Shown here piece after piece: positions 7,920-18,413 of a stretch of 64,000 nt of DNA. Numbering within the stretch: position 1 is the first letter of the stretch; each line of letters opens with the position of its first letter. The notes beneath the pieces are model-generated. The model saw only the letters and a program-made list of their open reading frames with translations, was not told the DNA's origin and did not search any database. A program made the position numbers and the translations under genes. The stretch lies in NCBI RefSeq assembly GCF_001514205.1, contig NZ_KQ948776.1:124001-188000 (forward strand). The letters are read 5' to 3'. Source of the stretch: Streptomyces griseoruber (GTDB lineage Bacteria; Actinomycetota; Actinomycetes; Streptomycetales; Streptomycetaceae).

Positions 7920-9368
7920 GTGAGCGCCATTCGCCCGGCAGCCGTCGTCGTTCTCGCAGCGGGTGAGGGCACCCGTATGAAGTCGGCCACACCCAAGGTC
8001 CTGCACGAGCTCTGCGGCCGCAGTCTCGTCGGGCATGTGCTGGCCGCCGCCCGTGAGCTGGACCCCGAGAACCTGGTCGTCGTGGTCGGGCACGCGCGCG
8101 AGAAGGTCACCGCGCACCTCGCCGAGGTCGACGCCGCCGTACGGACCGCCGTGCAGGAGCAGCAGAACGGCACCGGTCACGCCGTGCGGATCGCGCTGGA
8201 GGAGCTGGGCAGCCGGGTGGACGGGACCGTGGTCGTCGTCTGCGGCGACACGCCTCTCCTCACCGGCGCGACCCTCTCCGCGCTCGCCGCGACCCACCAC
8301 GGCGACGGCAACGCGGTCACCGTGCTGACCGCCGAGGTGCCGGACGCCACCGGGTACGGGCGGATCGTCCGGGACGAGGTCACCGGTGCGGTGACGGCCA
8401 TCGTGGAGCACAAGGACGCCTCCGACGCCCAGCGGGCGATCCGTGAGATCAACTCCGGGGTGTTCGCGTTCGACGGGGCGCTGCTGGCCGACGCGCTGAA
8501 GAAGGTGCGGACGGACAACAGCCAGGGTGAGGAGTACCTCACGGACGTGCTCGGGATTCTGCGGGAGGCCGGGCACCGGGTGGGGGCGTCCGTGGCCGCC
8601 GATCACCGGGAGATCGCCGGGATCAACAACCGGGTGCAGCTGAGCGAGGCGCGTCGGATTCTCAACGACCGGCTGCTGACCGCCGCGATGCTGTCCGGTG
8701 TGACGGTGATCGATCCGGCGACCACGTGGGTCGATGTGACGGTCACGTTCGAGCAGGACGCCGTCGTCCACCCGGGCACCCAGCTGCTCGGCGCCACGCA
8801 CCTCGGTGAGGGCGCGCAGGTGGGTCCGAACAGCCGGCTCACGGACACGGTCGTCGGCGCGGGGGCCCGTGTCGACAACGCGGTCTCCTACTCCTCGCAC
8901 ATCGGCGCGGGCGCGAGTGTCGGGCCGTACGCCTATCTGCGGCCGGGTACGCGGCTGGGCGCGAAGGGCAAGATCGGGACGTATGTCGAGACGAAGAACG
9001 CCTCGATCGGGGAAGGGACGAAGATCCCGCACCTGTCCTACGTCGGTGACGCGACGATCGGTGAGTACTCGAACATCGGTGCCGCGAGTGTGTTCGTGAA
9101 CTACGACGGGCAGGACAAGCATCACACCACCGTCGGCTCGCACTGTCGTACGGGCTCGGACAACATGTTTGTGGCTCCTGTCACGGTCGGGGACGGTGCG
9201 TACACCGCCGCCGGGTCCGTGATCACGAAGGATGTGCCGCCCGGTTCGCTGGCCGTGGCCCGTGGTCAGCAGCGGAATATCGAGGGTTGGGTGGCTCGTA
9301 AGCGTCCGGGGAGTGCCGCCGCGCAGGCGGCCGAGGCCGCTGCGCGGCAGGGCGAGCGCGAAGACTGA
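7920..9368 (+). CDS. glmU: bifunctional glucosamine-1-phosphate acetyltransferase / GlcNAc-1-P uridyltransferase
   Basis: The GTG start at 7920 is preceded by GAAGGG (7907-7912). The 482-residue cytoplasmic enzyme has an N-terminal uridyltransferase domain with the nucleotide-binding signature VVVLAAGEGTRMKS and later VVVVCGDTPLL and INSGVFAFDG. Its C-terminal half is a left-handed beta-helix of hexapeptide repeats (LGEGAQVGPNSRL, YLRPGTRLG), with ETKNASIGEGTKIPHLSYVGD in the acetyltransferase site. It makes UDP-GlcNAc for peptidoglycan. Length is normal for actinobacteria. It is followed 83 bp later by prs on the same strand, the usual GlmU-Prs pairing, joining two nucleotide-sugar precursor steps. 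Confidence 0.97.
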   Translation: MSAIRPAAVVVLAAGEGTRMKSATPKVLHELCGRSLVGHVLAAARELDPENLVVVVGHAREKVTAHLAEVDAAVRTAVQEQQNGTGHAVRIALEELGSRVDGTVVVVCGDTPLLTGATLSALAATHHGDGNAVTVLTAEVPDATGYGRIVRDEVTGAVTAIVEHKDASDAQRAIREINSGVFAFDGALLADALKKVRTDNSQGEEYLTDVLGILREAGHRVGASVAADHREIAGINNRVQLSEARRILNDRLLTAAMLSGVTVIDPATTWVDVTVTFEQDAVVHPGTQLLGATHLGEGAQVGPNSRLTDTVVGAGARVDNAVSYSSHIGAGASVGPYAYLRPGTRLGAKGKIGTYVETKNASIGEGTKIPHLSYVGDATIGEYSNIGAASVFVNYDGQDKHHTTVGSHCRTGSDNMFVAPVTVGDGAYTAAGSVITKDVPPGSLAVARGQQRNIEGWVARKRPGSAAAQAAEAAARQGERED

Positions 9369-9451
9369 CCGGAAACGGGTGCGTCAAACACGGCGTACCG
9401 TGATAAGTGCGAATCCGCACCCCCCTGAGAGACCTCTGAGGAGACAGTGCT

Positions 9452-10426
9452 GTGACCGGGATCAAGACGACCGGCGAGAAGAAGTTGATGTTCTTCTCCG
9501 GCCGCGCCCACCCCGAGCTTGCCGAGGAGGTCGCCCACGAGCTGGGTGTCGGGGTCGTCCCGACGAAGGCCTTCGACTTCGCCAATGGTGAGATCTATGT
9601 CCGCTACCAGGAGTCGGCGCGTGGTGCGGACTGCTTTCTGATCCAGAGCCACACGGCTCCGATCAACAAGTGGATCATGGAGCAGTTGATCATGATCGAC
9701 GCGCTGAAGCGTGCTTCGGCGCGTTCGATCACGGTGATCGTGCCGTTCTACGGCTATGCGCGGCAGGACAAGAAGCACCGTGGCCGTGAGCCGATCTCGG
9801 CGCGGCTGATCGCGGACCTGATGAAGACGGCGGGTGCGGACCGGATCCTGACGGTGGATCTGCACACGGACCAGATCCAGGGCTTCTTCGACGGTCCGGT
9901 GGACCACCTGTTCGCGCTTCCGCTGCTGGCGGACTACGTGGGCAGCAAGGTGGACAAGTCGAAGCTGACCGTGGTCTCGCCGGACGCCGGCCGGGTGCGG
10001 GTGGCCGACCGCTGGTGCGACCGGCTGGGCGCGCCGCTGGCGATCGTGCACAAGCGGCGCGACAAGGACGTGGCGAACCAGGTGACGGTCCACGAGGTCG
10101 TGGGCGAGGTCAAGGGCCGGGTCTGTGTGCTGGTCGACGACATGATCGACACGGGTGGCACGATCTGCGCCGCGGCGGACGCGCTGTTCGCGCACGGTGC
10201 GGAGGACGTCATCGTGACGGCGACGCACGGTGTGCTGTCGGGTCCGGCGGCGGACCGTCTGAAGAACTCGAAGGTCAGCGAGTTCGTGTTCACCAACACG
10301 CTGCCGACGCCGGGTGAGCTGGAGCTGGACAAGATCACGGTCCTGTCCATCGCGCACACCATCGCGAGTGCGGTGCGTGAGGTGTTCGAGGACGGGTCGG
10401 TGACGAGCCTGTTCGACGAGCAGTGA
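9452..10426 (+). CDS. prs: ribose-phosphate diphosphokinase (PRPP synthetase)
   Basis: The GTG at 9452 has GAGGAG at 9438-9443. The 324-residue protein carries the family landmarks: KKLMFFSGRAHPELAEEVA at the N-terminus, YARQDKKHRGREPISARLIADLM in the ATP/allosteric region, TVDLHTDQIQGFF, and the PRPP loop VLVDDMIDTGGTI. It makes PRPP from ribose-5-phosphate and ATP for nucleotides, His, Trp and NAD. It is cytoplasmic and acts as a hexamer in known members. It is probably co-transcribed with glmU. The downstream gap to rplY contains a large hairpin. Confidence 0.97.
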   Translation: MTGIKTTGEKKLMFFSGRAHPELAEEVAHELGVGVVPTKAFDFANGEIYVRYQESARGADCFLIQSHTAPINKWIMEQLIMIDALKRASARSITVIVPFYGYARQDKKHRGREPISARLIADLMKTAGADRILTVDLHTDQIQGFFDGPVDHLFALPLLADYVGSKVDKSKLTVVSPDAGRVRVADRWCDRLGAPLAIVHKRRDKDVANQVTVHEVVGEVKGRVCVLVDDMIDTGGTICAAADALFAHGAEDVIVTATHGVLSGPAADRLKNSKVSEFVFTNTLPTPGELELDKITVLSIAHTIASAVREVFEDGSVTSLFDEQ

Positions 10427-10469
10427 GCCTGTTCGTCCCTCTTCGCCCTTCAGGATGATCGATTTTTCT

Positions 10470-10533
10470 GCGGCCTCCTTCGCCGAGTAGACTTCCCCAG
10501 TTGCTCGGCGAGGGAGGCCGCGTCCTTGGACGC
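10470..10533 (+). promoter_or_regulatory. structured leader ahead of rplY
   Basis: An 18-bp stem pairs 10470-10487 with 10504-10521, with one T.G wobble and a 16-nt loop (10488-10503). It is followed by a second small palindrome GCGTCCTTGGACGC (10520-10533) that overlaps its base, so the two could compete. No T-run follows, so it is not a canonical terminator. TAGACT at 10488-10493 could alternatively be a -10 box. It may be a cis-acting leader for rplY or the end of the prs transcript. Confidence 0.5.
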
Positions 10534-10619
10534 GACGCTCCGTTATCGACGCGCTCTTCGTAGCAGGCCGTTCGTGGCCGGGTGACCACGTCCGTTCCTG
10601 TTTTCCACGAGGAGTGATC

Positions 10620-11216
10620 ATGTCCGAGGTCAAGATCTCCGCCGAGACCCGCACCGAGTTCGGCAAGGGTGCCGCCCGTCGTATCCGTCGTGACAGCAAG
10701 GTCCCCGGTGTCCTGTACGGCCACGGCTCGGACCCGCTGCACCTGACCCTCCCGGGTCACGACCTGCTGCTCGCGCTGCGTACGCCGAACGTCCTGATCT
10801 CCCTGGACATCGACGGCAAGACCAACGAGCTGGCCATCCCGAAGGCCGTGCAGCGTGACGCGATCAAGGGCTTCCTGGAGCACGTCGACCTGCAGCTGGT
10901 CAAGCGGGGCGAGAAGGTCACGGTCGAGATCCCGGTGCAGACCGAGGGCGAGCTGGCCGCCGGCGGCAACCTGCTGGAGCACGTCCTGAACGCGCTGCCG
11001 GTCGAGACCGAGGCCACCCACATCCCCGAGGGCGTCACGGTGTCCGTCGAGGGCCTGGAGGCCGGTGCCTCCGTCCTCGCCAAGGACATCACGCTGCCGA
11101 AGGGCACCACGCTGGCCGTGGACGGCGACACCGTCGTCCTTCAGGTGCTGGCCGCGCAGGCCGAGGAGGCCCCGGAGGGCGAGGCCGCCGAGGGCGAAGA
11201 GGTCGCCGAGGCCTGA
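10620..11216 (+). CDS. rplY: 50S ribosomal protein L25, CTC family
   Basis: The ATG at 10620 follows GAGGAG (10609-10614); a GTG inside that site is rejected as start. The 198-residue protein has the L25 5S-rRNA-binding domain at residues ~1-95 (EVKISAETRTEFGKGAARRIRR, VPGVLYGHG) and the longer C-terminal domain of the Ctc/TL5 subfamily, ending in an acidic Glu/Ala tail. It binds 5S rRNA in the large subunit central protuberance. It lies between prs and pth, a conserved actinobacterial order. A strong hairpin upstream suggests leader-level control. Confidence 0.96.
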   Translation: MSEVKISAETRTEFGKGAARRIRRDSKVPGVLYGHGSDPLHLTLPGHDLLLALRTPNVLISLDIDGKTNELAIPKAVQRDAIKGFLEHVDLQLVKRGEKVTVEIPVQTEGELAAGGNLLEHVLNALPVETEATHIPEGVTVSVEGLEAGASVLAKDITLPKGTTLAVDGDTVVLQVLAAQAEEAPEGEAAEGEEVAEA

Positions 11217-11248
11217 GCCGCGTAGCTTTCGTAGCGGTACATCAGCTA

Positions 11249-11286
11249 CAGCCGCTGTTTCCCTCTTCCGGGGGGAGCAGCGGCTG
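11249..11286 (+). promoter_or_regulatory. hairpin between rplY and pth
   Basis: CAGCCGCTG (11249-11257) pairs with CAGCGGCTG (11278-11286), with a partly paired interior. It lies 8 bp ahead of the AAGGAG of pth, so it could attenuate or insulate pth. There is no U-run. Confidence 0.45.
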
Positions 11287-11306
11287 CTGTGCAAGGAGAC
11301 TTGGAC

Positions 11307-11903
11307 GTGACGACCCCCGCCAACGCCCCGTGGCTGATCGTCGGCCTCGGGAACCCCGGGCCGGAGTACGCCGGCAACCGCCACAACGTCGGTTTCATGG
11401 TGGCCGATCTGCTGGCCGAGCGGATCGGGGGGAGGTTCAAGCGGGCGGGCAAGGCGCAGGCCCAGGTCGTGGAGGGGCGGATCGGGCCGCCGGGGCCGGG
11501 GAGCCGGCGGGTGGTCCTGGCGAAGCCGATGTCGTTCATGAATCTGTCCGGCGGTCCGGTGAACGCGCTGCGGGACTTCTACAAGGTGCCGGTGGCGAAC
11601 ATCGTGGCCGTGCACGACGAGCTGGACATCGACTACGGCACGCTGCGGGTGAAGCTGGGCGGCGGGGACAACGGGCACAACGGTCTGAAGTCGATGACGA
11701 AGGCGATGGGTGCGGAGTACCACCGGGTGCGGTGCGGGATCGGGCGTCCGCCGGGGCGGATGCAGGTGGCGGACTTCGTGCTGAAGGACTTCTCCTCGGC
11801 GGAGCGCAAAGAGCTGGACTGGTTCGTGGACCGGGCCGCCGACGCGGTGGAGTGTCTGGTGTCCGAGGGGCTGGAGCGGGCGCAGAGTACGTACAACTCG
11901 TGA
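11307..11903 (+). CDS. pth: peptidyl-tRNA hydrolase
   Basis: The GTG at 11307 follows AAGGAG (11293-11298) with 8 nt spacing; the longer frame from 11289 begins inside the leader. The 198-residue cytoplasmic enzyme shows VGLGNPGPEYAGNRHNVGF (catalytic His in RHN), KPMSFMNLSG, HDELDIDYG (conserved Asp) and GGGDNGHNGLKSM. It frees tRNA from peptidyl-tRNA that drops off ribosomes. It follows rplY closely, consistent with a translation-linked transcript. Nothing appears missing relative to the family. Confidence 0.97.
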   Translation: MTTPANAPWLIVGLGNPGPEYAGNRHNVGFMVADLLAERIGGRFKRAGKAQAQVVEGRIGPPGPGSRRVVLAKPMSFMNLSGGPVNALRDFYKVPVANIVAVHDELDIDYGTLRVKLGGGDNGHNGLKSMTKAMGAEYHRVRCGIGRPPGRMQVADFVLKDFSSAERKELDWFVDRAADAVECLVSEGLERAQSTYNS

Positions 11904-11945
11904 TGTGTCGCCCAGGGAGGTTGACTGACCGCTGAGGCTTGGCCA

Positions 11946-12479
11946 ATGATCCCGGCCATGCCTGCCACAGCAGCCTCGTCCCACCGCCGCAGGAGGGCGT
12001 CCCCGAAAGCCCGTGGGGCCTCCGCGGCCGCCCTGCGTCTGGGGCGGCTGGCGGCGATGGGGGTGGTCGCCGCGGTGATCCTGTTCGCGGGGGTGTGGGG
12101 TTCGTGGGGCACGGCGCAGCAGGTGATGCTGACGAAGGGGCGCGAGCGCGGCACGATCGCGGTGGAGCGGTGCGGCGAGGACACGTGCTGGGGGCCGTAC
12201 ACGCCGGTGTCGGCGGGGTCGACGGCGCGGTCGCGGGTGGTGATCGAGAAGTCGGTGGCGGTGCGCAGCGGCGGGACGTACGCGGTCGTGGTCAAGCCGG
12301 ACGGTGACGAGGTGGTGCGGTCGGGTCCGGCCGGGGTGCTGTACGCGTGGGTACCGATGGGCGGCGCGCTGCTGCTCGCGTCGGTGGTGGTCGCGGGCGG
12401 GCTGGGGCGGGCGCGGTGGGGGTGGGTGCTGGCGGGGTCCGGGGCGGCGCTGCTGACGGCGGCGTTCCTGGCCGTGTGA
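11946..12479 (+). CDS. conserved membrane protein, two to three TM segments
   Basis: A 177-residue protein of unknown function. A basic Ala/Arg-rich N-terminus (~1-33) leads into a TM helix (MGVVAAVILFAGVWGSWG), then an extracytoplasmic stretch (~55-125) with two cysteines (ERCGEDTCWGPY) that could form a disulfide, then one or two more TM helices (WVPMGGALLLASVVVAGGL, WVLAGSGAALLTAAFLAV). The start may be ATG 11946 or ATG 11958. It follows pth by 42 bp and converges on ppc, with a shared terminator between. No enzymatic motif is seen. Confidence 0.75.
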   Translation: MIPAMPATAASSHRRRRASPKARGASAAALRLGRLAAMGVVAAVILFAGVWGSWGTAQQVMLTKGRERGTIAVERCGEDTCWGPYTPVSAGSTARSRVVIEKSVAVRSGGTYAVVVKPDGDEVVRSGPAGVLYAWVPMGGALLLASVVVAGGLGRARWGWVLAGSGAALLTAAFLAV

Positions 12480-12485
12480 ACCGGA

Positions 12486-12509
12486 GGGTGCCCCTCGGAA
12501 GGGGCACCC
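12486..12509. terminator. bidirectional terminator between membrane protein gene and ppc
   Basis: A perfect 10-bp stem, GGGTGCCCCT (12486-12495) and AGGGGCACCC (12500-12509), with a 4-nt loop, placed between two convergent stop codons. Confidence 0.85.
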
Positions 12510-12524
12510 GGTGGCCGCCGCGGG

Positions 12525-15266
<2,742 letters not shown>

Positions 15267-15583
15267 AGGTGCGGCTCCTTGCAGTGGTGAAGCTCGTCTG
15301 AGGCTCGTCTGGGCGGGGCCCGGGACCGTCCTGGCGGCGGGTGCCGCATACGGGCCGGACATCCGGGAAGAAAACAGAGCGGACCGCGCTGTCCGACCGT
15401 CTCCAAGGATAGGTGGCGGACGGGACGCGCAGATGGTCGGGCTCTTGCCGCCGAGCAGGGCACTGCCATACTTACGATGCCGTAGGTTACGGAACCGTAG
15501 GAAGCTGTACCCAGCACCCTGCGGAAGGCTGCCGTGACCCGGCGACCTGCCACAACACCCTCGAATCCCCCAGGGGACGCCCC
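15267..15583. other. divergent ppc / desaturase intergenic region
   Basis: This 317-bp gap carries promoters for both directions. Near ppc I see only the AAGGAG site. The right half holds the desaturase promoter and its palindromic operator, listed separately. No small ORF with a plausible ribosome-binding site is evident. Confidence 0.6.
15445..15501 (+). promoter_or_regulatory. desaturase promoter with overlapping palindromic operator
   Basis: TTGCCG (15445-15450) and CATACT (15467-15472), 16 bp apart, form a sigma-70-like promoter. Just downstream, 15480-15501 contains CCGTAGG twice and the dyads CCGTA-GGT-TACGG and GGTT-ACGG-AACC. A repressor there would block transcription start. The TetR gene at 16591 in the same operon is the natural candidate. 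Confidence 0.6.
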
Positions 15584-16594
15584 ATGACCACGCGCTCCGA
15601 TGTGATCGACGACGCCCCGAAGGCGAACGACGGCGCTCCGCTTCCCTCCGCGACGCTCGGCGGCGAGCAGAAGCGTTCGCTGGAGCAGATCACCCTTCTC
15701 CTCTTCATCATCGTTCCGTTCCTGGCGCTGCTCGCGGCGGTGCCGCTGGCGTGGGGGTGGGGGGTCAGCTGGCTGGATCTGGGCCTGCTGGTCTTCATGT
15801 ACTACCTCGGGTGCCACGGCATCACGATCGGTTTCCACCGGTACTTCACCCATGGTTCGTTCAAGGCGAAACGGCCTTTGAGGATCGCGCTGGCGGTCAT
15901 GGGGTCGCTGGCCGTGGAGGGGCCGCTGGTCCGCTGGGTGGCGGATCACCGCAAGCACCACAAGTTCTCGGACGCGGAGGGCGACCCGCATTCGCCGTGG
16001 CGGTTCGGGGAGACGGTTCCGGCGCTGATGAAGGGCCTGTGGTGGGCGCACATCGGCTGGATGTTCGACGAGGAGCAGACCCCGCAGGACAAGTACGCGC
16101 CGGATATGATCAAGGACGGGGCGATCCGGGCGATCTCGCGGCAGTTCGTCTTCTGGACGGTGGTGTCCCTGGCGATCCCGCCGCTGGTGGGCGGGCTGGT
16201 GACGATGTCCTGGTGGGGCGCGTTCACGGCGTTCTTCTGGGGGTCGCTGGTGCGGGTGGCGCTGCTGCACCACGTCACCTGGTCGATCAACTCGATCTGC
16301 CACGCGGTGGGCAAGCGCCCCTTCAAGTCGCGGGACCGCTCGGGCAACGTGTGGTGGCTGGCCGCGCTGTCCTGCGGTGAGTCCTGGCACAACCTGCACC
16401 ACGCGGATCCGACGTCGGCGCGGCACGGTGTGGAGCGGGGGCAGATCGACTCCTCGGCGCGGCTGATCCGCTGGTTCGAGATGTTCGGGTGGGCGTACGA
16501 CGTGCGCTGGCCGTCACGCTCGCGTATCGATTCGCGTCGCAACACGGATGCGGACGGCTCCCGGCGCCGGAAGGCGGCCGCGAAGGCGGCATGA
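15584..16594 (+). CDS. acyl-CoA/acyl-lipid desaturase, delta-9 type
   Basis: The ATG at 15584 has GGGGAC upstream. The 336-residue membrane protein has a hydrophobic pair at ~35-80 and another at ~185-240. The three His boxes of the di-iron fatty acid desaturase family are present: HRYFTH, DHRKHHKFSD and ESWHNLHHADP. It inserts a cis double bond into saturated acyl chains, adjusting membrane fluidity. Its TGA overlaps the ATG of the following TetR gene (ATGA), so regulator and enzyme are translationally coupled, and the promoter carries a palindrome. Feedback by fatty acyl-CoA through that TetR is inference by analogy with DesT-type systems. Confidence 0.93.
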   Translation: MTTRSDVIDDAPKANDGAPLPSATLGGEQKRSLEQITLLLFIIVPFLALLAAVPLAWGWGVSWLDLGLLVFMYYLGCHGITIGFHRYFTHGSFKAKRPLRIALAVMGSLAVEGPLVRWVADHRKHHKFSDAEGDPHSPWRFGETVPALMKGLWWAHIGWMFDEEQTPQDKYAPDMIKDGAIRAISRQFVFWTVVSLAIPPLVGGLVTMSWWGAFTAFFWGSLVRVALLHHVTWSINSICHAVGKRPFKSRDRSGNVWWLAALSCGESWHNLHHADPTSARHGVERGQIDSSARLIRWFEMFGWAYDVRWPSRSRIDSRRNTDADGSRRRKAAAKAA

Positions 16595-17277
16595 TTGACG
16601 GCGTGGCGACCGACTCCAGCAGTACCCCCAGTCCCGGCGGCGAAGCGAAGCCGCGGCGCGCCCGGCGCACCCGGATGACGGGGGCCGAGCGTCGCCAGCA
16701 GTTGCTGGAGATCGGTCGCACCCTGTTCGCGGCGAAGGGCTTCGAGGCCACGTCGGTGGAGGAGATCGCGGCGAAGGCCGGGGTCTCCAAGCCGGTGGTG
16801 TACGAGCACTTCGGCGGCAAGGAGGGGCTGTACGCGGTCGTCGTGGACCGGGAGATGCGGCGGCTGCTGGACATGGTGACCGGTTCGCTCACCGCCGGTC
16901 ACCCCCGTGAACTGCTCGAACAGGCGGCGTTCGCGCTGCTCGACTACATCGAGGAGCACACGGACGGGTTCCGGATCCTGGTCCGGGACTCCCCGATCCC
17001 GCAGTCGACGGGCTCCTTCGCCTCGCTGATCTCGGACATCGCCACCCAGGTGGAGGACATCCTGGGCCGTGAGTTCAAGAGCCGCGGTTTCGATCCCAAG
17101 CTGGCGCCGCTGTACGCGCAGGCGCTGGTGGGGATGGTGGCGCTGACCGGCCAGTGGTGGCTGGACGTGCGCCGGCCGAAGAAGGCCGAGGTCGCGGCCC
17201 ATCTGGTCAACCTGGCCTGGCACGGGCTGGACGGGCTGGAGGCGAAGCCTCACCTGATAGGGCGCCGCAAGAGCTGA
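16591..17277 (+). CDS. TetR-family regulator coupled to the desaturase
   Basis: The ATG at 16591 overlaps the desaturase stop by 4 nt and has GAAGG just upstream; GTG 16603 is an alternative. The 228-residue protein has a basic N-terminal tail (PRRARRTRMTGAERRQQLLE), a TetR HTH at ~32-78 (TSVEEIAAKAGVSKPVVYEHFGGKEGLYAVVVD) and an all-helical ligand domain with WWLDVRRPKKAEVAAHLVNLAWHGL. It is cytoplasmic and probably dimeric. The operon context and the promoter palindrome at 15480-15501 suggest autoregulation and control of desaturation, perhaps sensing acyl-CoA. That ligand is inference. Confidence 0.9.
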   Translation: MIDGVATDSSSTPSPGGEAKPRRARRTRMTGAERRQQLLEIGRTLFAAKGFEATSVEEIAAKAGVSKPVVYEHFGGKEGLYAVVVDREMRRLLDMVTGSLTAGHPRELLEQAAFALLDYIEEHTDGFRILVRDSPIPQSTGSFASLISDIATQVEDILGREFKSRGFDPKLAPLYAQALVGMVALTGQWWLDVRRPKKAEVAAHLVNLAWHGLDGLEAKPHLIGRRKS

Positions 17278-17278
17278 A

Positions 17279-17521
17279 CAAACGTTCCTCATCGCCCTCA
17301 CCGACCACGGACACGTGGCCGCCCTGCTGGTCTCGCCGCAGGTGATAGAGGATCTCGAAGACGCGCTGGCGGTGGCGGACCATCAGCGGCGCAAGGCGGA
17401 AGGCACTCATGAACGCGGCCGTCCGGTCCGGCGCCTGCGGGTGCGCGACTACCGCGCCCTGTACGTCATCGGCGACGAGGTGATCCACATCCTGGTCACC
17501 CACCCGGGCCGCACCTCCTAG
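17279..17521 (+). pseudogene. fused relic of a Phd/YefM-RelE toxin-antitoxin pair
   Basis: The frame from 17279 reads TFLIALTDHGHVAALLVSPQ, then VIEDLEDALAVADHQRRKAEG, matching the second half of Phd/YefM antitoxins (the 'RHGxPVAVLVS' strand plus helix). It then runs straight into RRLRVRDYRALYVIGDEVIHILV, which resembles the C-terminal strands of RelE-type toxins. Antitoxin DNA-binding N-terminus and toxin N-terminal half are absent. The simplest reading is a deletion fusing the two genes. A GTG at 17315 could start a 68-residue product. It starts just after the TetR stop. The homology is by eye and should be tested. Confidence 0.5.
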
Positions 17522-17526
17522 GGCCC

Positions 17527-18324
17527 TCACGCCGCCTTGGTGGCCACGGCGAACAGCCGCCGGAACGGCAGGACGGTCCCGTACGGGGTGCGCGGGTAGG
17601 CCTCGCGGAGCAGGTCGCGGTACTCGGTAACGAAGGCGTCCCGGGCCTCGGGGTCGCCGGCCAGGGCGTCGAGGGCGGGGCGCAGTCCGGTGCCCTTGAC
17701 CCAGTCGAGGACGGGGTCCTCGCCCGTGAGGACGTGGTGGTACGTCGTCGTCCAGACGTCGGTGGCGCAGCCGAGGCGGGCGAGGCGGTCGAGGTAGACG
17801 CCGGGGGCGTGGACGGAGTCCTCGGGGCGCAGGACGTGGGCGAGGCGGTCCTTCCAGCGGGGGGTGTCGCCGAGGGTGCGCATGAGGGCGTGCAGGGGGG
17901 CGTCGGTGTTGTGGGGGACCTGGAAGGCGAGGGTGCCGCCGGGGGCGAGGCCGTCGAGCCAGGCGGGGAGGGCGTCGAGGTGGCCGGCGACCCAGTGCAG
18001 GGCGGCGTTGGAGATCAGCAGGTCGTACGTCTCCTCGGGCGTCCAGGTGGTGAGGTCGGCGTGGGCGAAGTCGAGGTGCGGGCCGGCGTGCGCGGCGGCG
18101 TCGGCGAGCATCTGCGGGGAGTTGTCGTAGCCGGTGACGCGGGCGGTGGGCCAGTGGTCGGCGAGGACGGCGGTGACGTTGCCGGGGCCGCAGCCGAGGT
18201 CGGCGATGCGGGGCGGGTCGCCGGGGAGGTCGGGGACGCGGGCGAGGAGGTCGTGGAAGGGGCGGGCGCGGTGGCCGGCGTGACGGAGGTACTGGGCGGG
18301 GTTCCAGGAGGGGTTGGTCGTCAT
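17527..18324 (-). CDS. tam: trans-aconitate 2-methyltransferase
   Basis: A 265-residue class I SAM-dependent methyltransferase. It begins WNPAQYLRHAGHRARPFHDLL, the Tam-type N-terminus, followed by SAM motif I ADLGCGPGNVT, VTGYDNSPQML, and LLISNAALHWV. It methylates trans-aconitate, which forms spontaneously from cis-aconitate and inhibits aconitase. The ATG at 18324-18322 faces the divergently transcribed MarR gene at 18414 across an 89-bp gap that contains an inverted repeat. This is the known tam/tamR arrangement of S. coelicolor (SCO3132/SCO3133). It converges on the toxin-antitoxin relic, with only 5 bp between. Confidence 0.92.
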   Translation of the reverse strand: MTTNPSWNPAQYLRHAGHRARPFHDLLARVPDLPGDPPRIADLGCGPGNVTAVLADHWPTARVTGYDNSPQMLADAAAHAGPHLDFAHADLTTWTPEETYDLLISNAALHWVAGHLDALPAWLDGLAPGGTLAFQVPHNTDAPLHALMRTLGDTPRWKDRLAHVLRPEDSVHAPGVYLDRLARLGCATDVWTTTYHHVLTGEDPVLDWVKGTGLRPALDALAGDPEARDAFVTEYRDLLREAYPRTPYGTVLPFRRLFAVATKAA

Positions 18325-18349
18325 GCCCGTAACCTTCCCCCCGATTTTA

Positions 18350-18378
18350 TCTTGATGTCAAGAGACTCGACATCAAGA
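18350..18378. promoter_or_regulatory. TamR operator between tam and tamR
   Basis: TCTTGATGTC (18350-18359) and GACATCAAGA (18369-18378) form a perfect inverted repeat with a 9-nt spacer. The left arm also contains a second dyad, CTTGA-TG-TCAAG (18351-18362). Sites of this TTGATGTCAA kind suit MarR/UrtR-family proteins. TACACT at 18401-18406 is a possible -10 for tamR, placing transcription start near the ATG. Confidence 0.75.
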
Positions 18379-18413
18379 GACTTCACGTCGACACAACCAC
18401 TACACTGATCGCC

